From contig JAGFBZ010001279.1 of NCBI GenBank assembly GCA_018398805.1, forward strand, positions 806,001-870,000: a stretch of 64,000 nucleotides of DNA, given 5' to 3'. The notes below the pieces were generated by a model that saw nothing but the letters and a program-made list of their open reading frames with translations, made no database searches and had not been told where the DNA came from. This document shows positions 49,401 through 64,000 of the stretch, piece by piece. Made by a program: the position numbers and the translations under genes. The stretch comes from Hirundichthys speculiger. Its lineage: Eukaryota; Chordata; Actinopteri; Beloniformes; Exocoetidae. Each line of letters opens with the position of its first letter. Within the stretch, counting starts at the first letter, position 1.

Positions 49401-50877
49401 ACTGCAGTAACTGATCAGTCGGTCGTCAATCATGCAGCCAGGCCTCTCACAGGGAATAATTCATATTGACATTGTGATGAATAAACTTATTGGCTGAGAT
49501 AACTGATAACATAGATTTAATTCAAGGAACTCCTTTAAACATGTGGACATCAGACAGACAAGCTGAGATTCATGCTGAAATTATTATAATTACATGAGAT
49601 TTTTTTTTCTTTTTTTATTTCATGGATACTGAACGCCTCTGTTCATACAGAAGAAAAGTAAAAATAGGAAATGACATTGAATCCAATTTAATAAATGTTG
49701 GTGCTTTCAAATGACCTTATTACAACATTACAAATATGTTTTAAAGTATACAATATTTCTTTTTTTTCCTGTTTTGATGCTTAATGTCATTATATCATGG
49801 GGTAAATAACGTGTTTAGACTATTGTTGATTGTAATTCTTTCTTTTATTTCATTTATGACCTGTTGGGTCATGCGATGTGTATCTAAGGTTGGGATGGGG
49901 CAGGTGGGTGGGTGTTGATCACTGGCTCTGTAATGTTGATGTTTCCCATCTTGGGATTTTGCTTACAATAAAAAACAGTGAATTCCAAAAAAAAAGTATA
50001 CAATATTTCATTTTCCTTTGTTTGACTGCTGGTAATTCAACGTATTTTCGAGCAGATTACACTTTAATCCTGTTCCCCAGATAAGATTTAATGATTGTCA
50101 CAGTTACAGGAAAAACTCAGTGACGATCTGATTAGAAAGAAGTGTTTGTTTTAAGACCGGAGTGAATTCGTGCGTGAGGTGAAGGGAGTACCCGGATGTT
50201 AGTGCGCATGTTCATGTTCCGTTTGTAGGGGAAGCTGGAATTTACAGGAGACGTGAAGGCATCCTAACTTTCACCGTTTTCAGGAAACGAAAGTGAAAGT
50301 GATCTACAGGAAACATGTAAACAAATGAAGGAGGAATTCAGCTTTTTGTGGGTGAAAGGCAACTTTTGTTAATGTTTCTGCTCCCAATTTGTCAACAGAC
50401 GTACGTTTTCAAAAAATAAAGGAACTTTTGCTTTAGTTCCTCATAATTATTCCTTTAAATCCAGTGTTTTTAACTGTTATGATTGATCATTTCATGACTG
50501 ATTAAGAAGTATGTCTTTTTTTCTTCATTTTATTTTCTGAAGCATTTCGTTTTAAGATTTTGGTGTCTTATAGCTTTAGAGTTATATAATACAGATGCTA
50601 TTTGAAGTTATTATCGTTTCATGTCTCAAGTCTCACGTCTCGGGCAGGAAACCTTTGGTTTAAAAGAAGAGTGCAATGCTCACAGAATAATAAATAAATA
50701 CAGCCAATGGTTTGTAGTAAAGCTTGAAACTTACTACCGCGGCTGTCTGTCAGCCGCTTGCTGGTTTCTGGTGTCAGGTGGAGGAGGTCGGTCCCCTCCA
50801 GCCGCCTGTGGCGGGCTGTCTCTCAGGTAGGGGTTCCCCGGGTTTCTTTGGTCTCTTTGGTTCTGACCAGGATCCAT
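26284..50877 (-). CDS. epsti1: Epithelial-stromal interaction protein 1 (epsti1), ten coding exons
   Basis: Ten minus-strand exons with GT-AG borders and consistent phases: 50738-50877, 47912-47970, 47750-47827, 47586-47659, 46493-46576, 40009-40082, 37486-37564, 32357-32425, 31755-31959, 26284-26429. They join into 1008 nt, 335 residues. Blocks aligning with human EPSTI1 are GGFTVIPPNE (human YTLIAPN), EEELQRWREAHRP (ANLEKWKEQNRAKP), LKKEELDKRRRQ then ELQKRKAIQRE (ELQKMKAIQREK), and EYAAFLDKLE (NNAFLDRLQ). The product is a charged coiled-coil protein (residues about 90-220) after a Pro/Gln-rich N-terminus; EPSTI1 is known as an interferon-induced gene. The last exon adds a CUE-like fold not in the human form I know. 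Start: only in-frame Met before the conserved block. Introns are filled with transposons. Confidence 0.87.
26518..27385. mobile_element. Tigger-like non-autonomous element, copy 1 (epsti1 intron 9)
   Basis: Ends CAGTGATCCCTCGCC and AATAAGGGATCACTG are inverted, flanked by TA on both sides. Internal sequence is shared with copies at 36051-36399 and 38276-39655, including ACATCACAGGATGTTGTG and GTTAACCGACAGGAGCCGAA. Three tandem 20-bp units (CCTTATGGGTAATGGTGTGG) lie at 26850-26909. No transposase is encoded. Confidence 0.8.
26850..26909. repeat. Three 20-bp tandem units
   Basis: CCTTATGGGTAATGGTGTGG repeated three times with one change at the end. Other copies of the host element carry two units. 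Confidence 0.9.
27411..27427 (+). promoter_or_regulatory. CTCF-like motif
   Basis: CCACTAGGTGGCAGTAA fits the CTCF core (CCASYAGRKGGCAG) at every key position. It lies 25 bp beyond the end of a Tigger-like element in epsti1 intron 9. Binding is inferred. Confidence 0.45.
27428..29560. other. epsti1 intron 9 stretch without recognised feature
   Basis: Contains a poly(T) run near 27943 and a LINE-tail-like motif (AATACTTTATTAATGCC, about 29136), but no domain-bearing frame. The frame at 27788-28069 (+) has no recognisable motif. Confidence 0.4.
29565..30350 (+). mobile_element. Decayed Tc1-like transposon relic
   Basis: Plus-strand remnants include a TGGTCCAAAGAGTCCAGATT word (the WSKESRxQ region of Tc1-like transposases) near 29910 and WSPQSPDL near 30240 (the third-catalytic-residue block, with the following residues lost). 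All frames are broken. Confidence 0.5.
30351..31754. other. epsti1 intron 9 stretch with (CA)n, no gene
   Basis: AT-rich intron DNA with a poly(T)/TTG run near 31088-31120 and a (CA)n tract at 31439-31478. No other feature was recognised. Confidence 0.4.
31439..31478. repeat. (CA)n microsatellite
   Basis: Twenty uninterrupted CA units. Confidence 0.95.
31755..31959 (-). CDS. epsti1: epsti1 exon 9
   Basis: Begins GEYAAFLDKLECQSRG, matching NNAFLDRLQGKSQPGG of human EPSTI1. It then continues through about 50 polar residues rich in Glu, Ala and Ser with no human counterpart I recognise. Acceptor TTTTGACAG, donor GCCG|GTGAGC, phase 1 out. Confidence 0.82.
32357..32425 (-). CDS. epsti1: epsti1 exon 8
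   Basis: 23 whole codons, DVENQQRQEGVEKYKRSGAG then TQK, which aligns with the QQQEQERAKIHQTEHRR region. Acceptor TGTTTTAG, donor GTACAA. Another frame gives a plausible helix too, but only this frame keeps phase with exons 7 and 9. Confidence 0.75.
32622..33060. mobile_element. MITE-like repeat with CACTGCAAAAA ends (epsti1 intron 7)
   Basis: The left end CACTGCAAAAAAAAAG and right end ATTTGCAGTG are inverted. The interior is AT-rich with repeated AAGA/TCTTA words that pair across the centre, as in a palindromic MITE. No clear target duplication was found. Confidence 0.5.
33061..34034. other. epsti1 intron 7 stretch, no feature recognised
   Basis: A plus-strand frame at 33154-33516 (120 codons, Cys/Ser-rich) has no known motif and is probably chance. 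Confidence 0.35.
34035..34259. mobile_element. hAT-type MITE with perfect 8-bp target duplication
   Basis: Inverted ends are CAGGGGTCTCCAGTCTCGGTC and its complement. The 8-bp duplication CTGTAAAT flanks both sides exactly (34027-34034 and 34260-34267), the hAT signature. It is 225 bp long with no coding capacity, and lies in epsti1 intron 7. Confidence 0.9.
34423..34451. repeat. (CA)n microsatellite
   Basis: About 14 CA units just right of the hAT MITE. Confidence 0.9.
34646..34790. repeat. Long purine-rich tract
   Basis: Nearly all A and G over about 145 bp on the plus strand, with only scattered pyrimidines. Mirror symmetry is partial. The open frames across it are low-complexity Glu/Arg/Lys and not genes. 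Confidence 0.8.
34791..36050. other. epsti1 intron 7 stretch, no gene recognised
   Basis: AT-rich with a poly(A) run at about 35122-35139. No domain, RNA gene or transposon terminus was recognised. Confidence 0.35.
36051..36399. mobile_element. Tigger-like non-autonomous element, copy 2 (internally deleted)
   Basis: Same ends as copy 1 (CAGTGATCCCTTGCC ... AATAAGGGATCACTG), TA on both sides, 349 bp. The central part found in copies 1 and 3 (the AGATGAAAAGTGTAGTG region) is missing. Confidence 0.8.
36400..37485. other. epsti1 intron 7 stretch with poly(T)/poly(G) tract
   Basis: A T-rich run leads into 14 consecutive G at 36505-36518. The remainder holds no recognised feature up to exon 7. 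Confidence 0.4.
37486..37564 (-). CDS. epsti1: epsti1 exon 7
   Basis: Encodes RTESFLQRIESRTASPSS then YATPTSSR, matching the FLSKLNTESPDR region of the human protein. Acceptor TTGCTGCAG, donor GTGAGC, phase 0 out. Confidence 0.82.
38519..39205. mobile_element. Fold-back (palindromic) element with >200-nt arms
   Basis: Arms at about 38525-38730 and 38800-39015 are near-perfect inverted copies (both contain TAGCGACTTT or its complement and AAGCGCGGCTCGCGAGGC or its complement). Identical short peptides (MKPSLGCCLPREP) can therefore be read on both strands; they are not genes. Outer ends TGTTGCCAACT/AGTTGGCAACA mark the element. A run of 37 C lies at 39073-39109. Confidence 0.75.
39073..39109. 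repeat. Poly(C) tract, 37 bases
   Basis: Uninterrupted C on the plus strand inside the fold-back element, followed by (CCGT)n-like repeats to about 39133. Confidence 0.9.
40009..40082 (-). CDS. epsti1: epsti1 exon 6
   Basis: Encodes SERLEARKREDEARRTEQLQ then EDRSR, a highly charged helix that continues the coiled coil. Acceptor GTGTTGCAG, donor GTCAGC, phase 2 out. Confidence 0.85.
40100..40835. other. epsti1 intron 5 stretch, no feature recognised
   Basis: AT-rich intron DNA with short homopolymers (poly(T) 40577-40586, poly(G) about 40719-40727). No gene was seen. Confidence 0.35.
40836..41170. repeat. Dispersed repeat with CCTTGGCAGAGGTAAT end
   Basis: Shares TTTCATGAGTT(C/T)TG(G/A)GCAATAATTAAC and GGCCCCATTTACCGCAAT with 56367-56670. 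The right end ACATTACCTCCTTGGCAGAGGTAAT is the complement of the start of that copy (CCGCCAAGGTTATGTTTTTA), so the family seems to have inverted ends. An (ACAG/ACAA)n run lies at 41094-41135. Confidence 0.6.
41480..42400 (+). pseudogene. Decayed Tc1-like transposase
   Basis: Plus-strand fragments are VGARQAGLSVSETADLLGY (N-terminal HTH), FGLMSPDFCCEIQTAGSEFG (the DESRFQLRHSDGR region, damaged), and FGVNDMKAWIHPASYRRVRP followed by WGTFS and HTLGPL. The later part (about 42120-42400) has TTAATAGAGCACATTTGTGA, the NPIEHLWD block in decayed form. Many stops and frameshifts. Confidence 0.65.
42600..43025. other. epsti1 intron 5 stretch, no feature recognised
   Basis: The open frame 42590-42832 (+) has no known motif. 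A CTCF-like word (CATCTGCTGGCCAGA) lies just left, near 42571. Confidence 0.3.
44250..44850 (+). pseudogene. L2 ORF2 C-terminal fragment
   Basis: AFFHLRNITKVRSILSQGDA, SSRLDYCNALLAGCP, LIQNAAARALTGIHKRDHIS, LHWLPGKFQIEYKILLLTYK and FGGRAFCYQEPFLWNQLPVW run without a break. This is the conserved post-RT region of L2-type LINEs. Its frame continues by chance into the hAT fragment (to 45113). Confidence 0.85.
44850..46013 (+). mobile_element. hAT transposon fragment
   Basis: The right end GAGTTTGACACCCCTG at about 45997-46012 is the complement of the hAT terminus CAGGGGTGTCAAACTC. No left terminus was found, so the copy is truncated. Transposase fragments lie at about 44935-45540. Confidence 0.65.
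44935..45540 (+). pseudogene. hAT transposase fragment (ZBED5/GTF2IRD2-like family)
   Basis: The frame reads LRVTEEVMDIKSMHGTTTGK then DIFENVCENVTDMKLSWDKL and LIGLTTDGAATM, which carries the conserved TDGA segment of hAT cores. Further fragments after frameshifts contain EIDSEFADIP, a WLSRGKV-like stretch and a QLQGRHHMITDMYDAVK-like end. Several stops and deletions make it non-functional. Confidence 0.65.
46493..46576 (-). CDS. epsti1: epsti1 exon 5
   Basis: 28 whole codons, LKKEELDKRRRQ followed by EEEEELQKRKAIQREK; the AIQRE word is shared with human EPSTI1. The tail of an L2 element (ends about 46466) sits about 25 bp beyond its donor. Confidence 0.92.
46600..47585. other. epsti1 intron 4, no feature recognised
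   Basis: About 1 kb of intron between exons 5 and 4; short open frames only. Confidence 0.4.
47586..47659 (-). CDS. epsti1: epsti1 exon 4
   Basis: Encodes GGNVSLAEARERQSIDLRC then AKLQKK, start of the long coiled coil. Acceptor TTCAACCAG, donor GTAAAT, phase 0 out. Confidence 0.85.
47750..47827 (-). CDS. epsti1: epsti1 exon 3
   Basis: Encodes MAQKEEEELQRWREAHRP followed by SSVNPERLG, the most conserved helix of the family (Trp in the middle). Acceptor GCTGCAG, donor GTAAAA. Confidence 0.9.
47912..47970 (-). CDS. epsti1: epsti1 exon 2
   Basis: Acceptor GTGCCTCAG, donor GTAACA. It encodes SGGFTVIPPNESLRSKIKT, aligned with the human SAYTLIAPNINRRNEIQRI block. Phase 2 in, 1 out; the split codon completes correctly on both sides. 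Confidence 0.85.
48064..48490. mobile_element. Dispersed element, copy A (epsti1 intron 1)
   Basis: About 430 bp starting AGAGCTGAGCGATTTTATCG and ending ATTAGTGTATCGCTACAGTCC. An inverted copy lies at 59272-59716 with roughly 90% identity by eye. No coding capacity. The class is not known; the GAGCTGAGCGATT word is common near hAT-like fish MITEs. Confidence 0.7.
48491..50260. other. epsti1 intron 1 stretch, no gene recognised
   Basis: AT-rich with poly(T) runs near 48560 and 49600. No domain-bearing frame. Confidence 0.35.
50283..50302 (+). promoter_or_regulatory. ISRE/IRF-like element in epsti1 intron 1
   Basis: GGAAACGAAAGTGAAAGTGA contains three GAAA units spaced as in interferon-stimulated response elements (GAAANNGAAA). 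It is about 435 bp inside intron 1 from the exon-1 donor. EPSTI1 is known to be interferon-induced, so a control site here is plausible; it could serve an enhancer or a second, downstream promoter. Confidence 0.55.
50738..50877 (-). CDS. epsti1: epsti1 exon 1 (start codon)
   Basis: ATG at 50877-50875. It encodes about 46 residues rich in Pro, Gln, Asp and Arg (MDPGQNQRDQRNPGNPYLRD at the start), like the low-complexity N-terminus of the human protein. The donor reads GCG|GTAGTAAG, phase 2. The UTR probably extends right of 50877. Confidence 0.75.
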
Positions 50878-51180
50878 CTTGTGAAAACCACTGAGCCGAA
50901 CCCGGTATCGTTGTTGCTGTTGCTCTATTTCTGGAGCAGCTGGGAGGATATCGTTTTGCCATATGAGTCACCTGCCAGCAGATGCTGGTCGAAGTGCGCT
51001 GCCCAAACAGAGCGGGAGAGTCTTGCACATCAGCGCCATCTACTGTCTGAGAAAAAGAAGTACAACCAGCAACCTGGTCCCGCTCACACAGCAGCACCTC
51101 GAATACTTGATTTATATTCAAAAAACCATGCAACGTTGAAAATGTCAGAAAACCAACTCTAGCTGTACATTTTACATGCA
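50878..51180 (-). promoter_or_regulatory. epsti1: Likely epsti1 5' UTR and promoter region
   Basis: Directly upstream of the epsti1 ATG on the minus strand. A TATA-like GAATATAAATC (minus strand) lies near 51110-51120, about 235 bp before the ATG, and a CTCF-like word at 51027-51042. The transcription start is not determinable from sequence alone. Confidence 0.35.
51027..51042 (-). promoter_or_regulatory. CTCF-like motif upstream of epsti1
   Basis: Plus-strand AGCGCCATCTACTGTC resembles the reverse CTCF consensus (GCGCCMYCTASTGG), with the last two positions differing. It lies about 150 bp before the epsti1 ATG. Confidence 0.35.
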
Positions 51181-51364
51181 TAAGTTAATTCACTGTTAAC
51201 AAAATAAAAATTCAAATTGAATGACATCATTTTAAGATCAGTCTCTTAAAAGGGGACATATTATAAAAAATAAAAACTGAATTTTTTTATACGTTTTACA
51301 GTATTTACTTGGTTGTTTGTGAAAAATCAAGTCATAAATTCCAACTAATTTAATATTATAATAC

Positions 51365-51465
51365 TCACCTGTCCAGGGTGTACCTCTGCTTTTCGCCCAA
51401 AGAACTGAAAGGAAACTTAAATAGGAAGCAGCAGGTATAGATAATGGATGGATGGATGGATAATT
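51365..51465 (+). repeat. Teleost repeat tail with (GGAT)n
   Basis: CACCTGTCCAGGGTGTACC, CTTTTCGCCCAAAG and a final (GGAT)4 near 51447-51462 match by eye the 3' part of a common fish LINE/SINE-type repeat. Confidence 0.5.
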
Positions 51466-51618
51466 CAAATATAAAACAATTAATATGTAATTTGGTGAGC
51501 TGCTCAGATTTGCCCTCCCATCCTTATTTTAGCCCAAAAACACTGTGTTTCAGAGCTGGTTAGCTTATATCTTTTTTCGTTGAGTTCAAATGAGGCACAC
51601 AACACAGAGGATGGAAGG

Positions 51619-51676
<58 letters not shown>

Positions 51677-52514
51677 TATATATATATACTCGCCACTGCC
51701 CCCCATGGTGCCCATCGGCAGGTATGAAGATAAAAAATGGCTTGGGATCTATTCAAAGCTAAGTTTTAAGGTGCCATATCAAGACTGTAACTGAAACAGT
51801 GGAAGACGGAAGAATAATAACGAGAATAAATACGTTTTATTATGTATATTTATTATTATTTTTATTATGTATATTTTTTATTTTTATATTTATTATTTTA
51901 TTTCCAGAGATGTCTCTCACATCTCTGGAAAGAGTTTCTTCCTTTTTCCATTTTCTGGCAGACTTCCTGTGTGGGTTAGAGCATGGGTCCATCAGATTTT
52001 TTTGTAGGTCTTAGTCTGATACATCAGTCACACAAGTTTCATTTGTGTAGATTAAAACATATGCTGGGGCTCATTGATAAAGTTGGAGCAGGCAGTGCTA
52101 TCGAGCCTGTGTTTGTATGCCCCTACCTGAAACCCGTAAAAATGTGATTTAAATATGCGTGCAAATGTTTCTGAGCATATTAAGGACCCCAAAAAGATGA
52201 TTCATTCAGGAGAATCATAATCATCATAATAATAATAATATCAATAAACGGTCTTCACACCCTTGGTGCAGATCTGTCTAAAGTTCAGAAGATTGGCTTG
52301 TGTCAAATATCCTAAATATGGCTAAAAAAAAAAGGGTAGCATATAAGTTTTTTTGTGTTAAGAATGACAGGAAAACTAATTTGTGTATCATCGTCGTTAA
52401 TGCTGCTGCGCATGTTTAGTTTCAGAGTTGAGTTTGAAGTTTGTCAGTGCGGTATGAGCATTTTTTATTTCCCTTTTCTCTCTCTCTTTTTTTTTACAAC
52501 TTTCAAAGAATGAA
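51466..52514. other. Intergenic DNA between idh1 and epsti1
   Basis: AT-rich, with a poly(A) run leading into (AT)n at 51619-51673 and TTATT-rich DNA at about 51840-51905. No gene was recognised. Confidence 0.4.
51635..51673. repeat. (AT)n microsatellite
   Basis: About 19 AT units after a poly(A) run. Confidence 0.9.
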
Positions 52515-52534
52515 ACCAATCAATCAAAAACCCT

Positions 52535-52540
52535 TTTATT
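52535..52540 (-). terminator. idh1: Candidate poly(A) signal of idh1
   Basis: AATAAA on the minus strand, about 760 bases after the idh1 stop codon and before any other gene. It implies a 3' UTR of 52.5-53.3 kb. Confidence 0.5.
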
Positions 52541-53299
52541 GTGACTCATCATGATCAACAATAAACAGTTTCCATATTGATTACAGTAGTTTGGAGAGGC
52601 TTTCTTTTTTACATTTTGTTGGCCGGTTAAAATCTGTCCCCATGGACGTTAATGCTGACACACACAAAGGAAAGGTGAATAAATACACCAGTTTAACAAA
52701 TGAATAACAGGACAAGACAAAACCTATTTCCATTTAACAAACAGCTCTTTCCACGTAGTGTGTTGTTGTTGTCGTGTAAAACAACCCTTGTTTAAAGTCT
52801 TTATAATCTGAGGTGCAGGGAGAATAAAACTTCATGGAATGTTGGTCACACAGCTCATCAGTGACAGACGGACGGACTGGCACGACAATACGCAGCGCTG
52901 CTGAGGTTTTCCTAAAACAGTACAAGGCGACGGCGATGACTAGAGTTGACTCGTGACTTTGACACAAACTGAATAAGGCAGTAGAGGCTCCCTCAGCTCG
53001 TCTAGCACCGACCGCTGATGGATACTGACGACACTCGTCAGAGGAGCTAGTGCAATCAGGGTGAAGAAGAACGTAGAGGCATCGGGTCAGGACCCAGCAT
53101 CTGTCCTGTAGGTTGTGTGTTCTCCATCACGGAAACAGCCCTGTTGTCCTCTGGGAACCAGCAGGCGCCGGTCTGAGATGCCCTGGAGTCTGGAGATCAC
53201 TCCATCGAACTCCAGTTCCTGTTCGGATGTGTCTGCGTGAACGGGCATGTGTGTGTGTCTGTGTTTAGGTGCTGCAGCTGGGATGGGGGCGGGGCCGGG

Positions 53300-64000
<10,701 letters not shown>

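Noticed and set aside
50758..51162. 134-codon plus-strand open frame
   Set aside because: Antisense of epsti1 exon 1 and its 5' region; the minus strand carries the conserved coding signal.

Overview
The window looks like nuclear DNA of a ray-finned (teleost) fish. It has vertebrate exon/intron genes with GT-AG junctions, a very heavy load of Tc1/mariner, hAT, L2 and L1-type elements typical of teleosts, and long microsatellites. Nothing in it suggests a bacterial or viral genome. Only two host genes can be supported, both on the minus strand and arranged head to tail.

Gene 1 is idh1 (cytosolic/peroxisomal NADP-dependent isocitrate dehydrogenase). It occupies 53300-64000, and its true start lies beyond the right edge. 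Eight exons join in frame to 402 residues starting at the Met equivalent to human Met13, and the protein ends in a PKL tripeptide. Gene 2 is epsti1 (epithelial-stromal interaction protein 1, an interferon-response gene). Its ten coding exons spread over 26284-50877 and join in frame into 335 residues. The fish protein has the usual charged coiled-coil body, then a last exon that reads as a CUE-type ubiquitin-binding fold. A strong ISRE-like motif lies in intron 1.

Layout. 1-1449: no gene seen. 1450-10220: a stack of nested transposons (an old DNA transposon, inside it a Tigger-like element, inside that a 5.7-kb L1-clade LINE, plus a Tc1-like remnant). 10.2-16.1 kb: Tc1-like and L2 relics. 16841-24642: a Tc1-like element with about 210-bp inverted repeats, split by a GC-rich element of unknown class, which is itself split by a 4.6-kb Ty3/gypsy element with almost identical 189-bp LTRs. 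24.7-26.3 kb: GGCCCA-rich repeat and the epsti1 3' end. 26.3-50.9 kb: epsti1, with introns full of transposons (three copies of one Tigger-like family, a fold-back element, a hAT MITE, an L2 interrupted by a hAT, Tc1 relics). 50.9-52.5 kb: intergenic. 52.5-64 kb: idh1, whose introns hold further MITEs.

The two genes have no known joint pathway; their adjacency is positional. Most of the interest lies in the epsti1 C-terminus, its intronic ISRE, and the nested mobile elements, several of which carry CTCF- or YY1-like sites. Family names for repeats rest on recognition of termini and protein fragments by eye, not on database searches.
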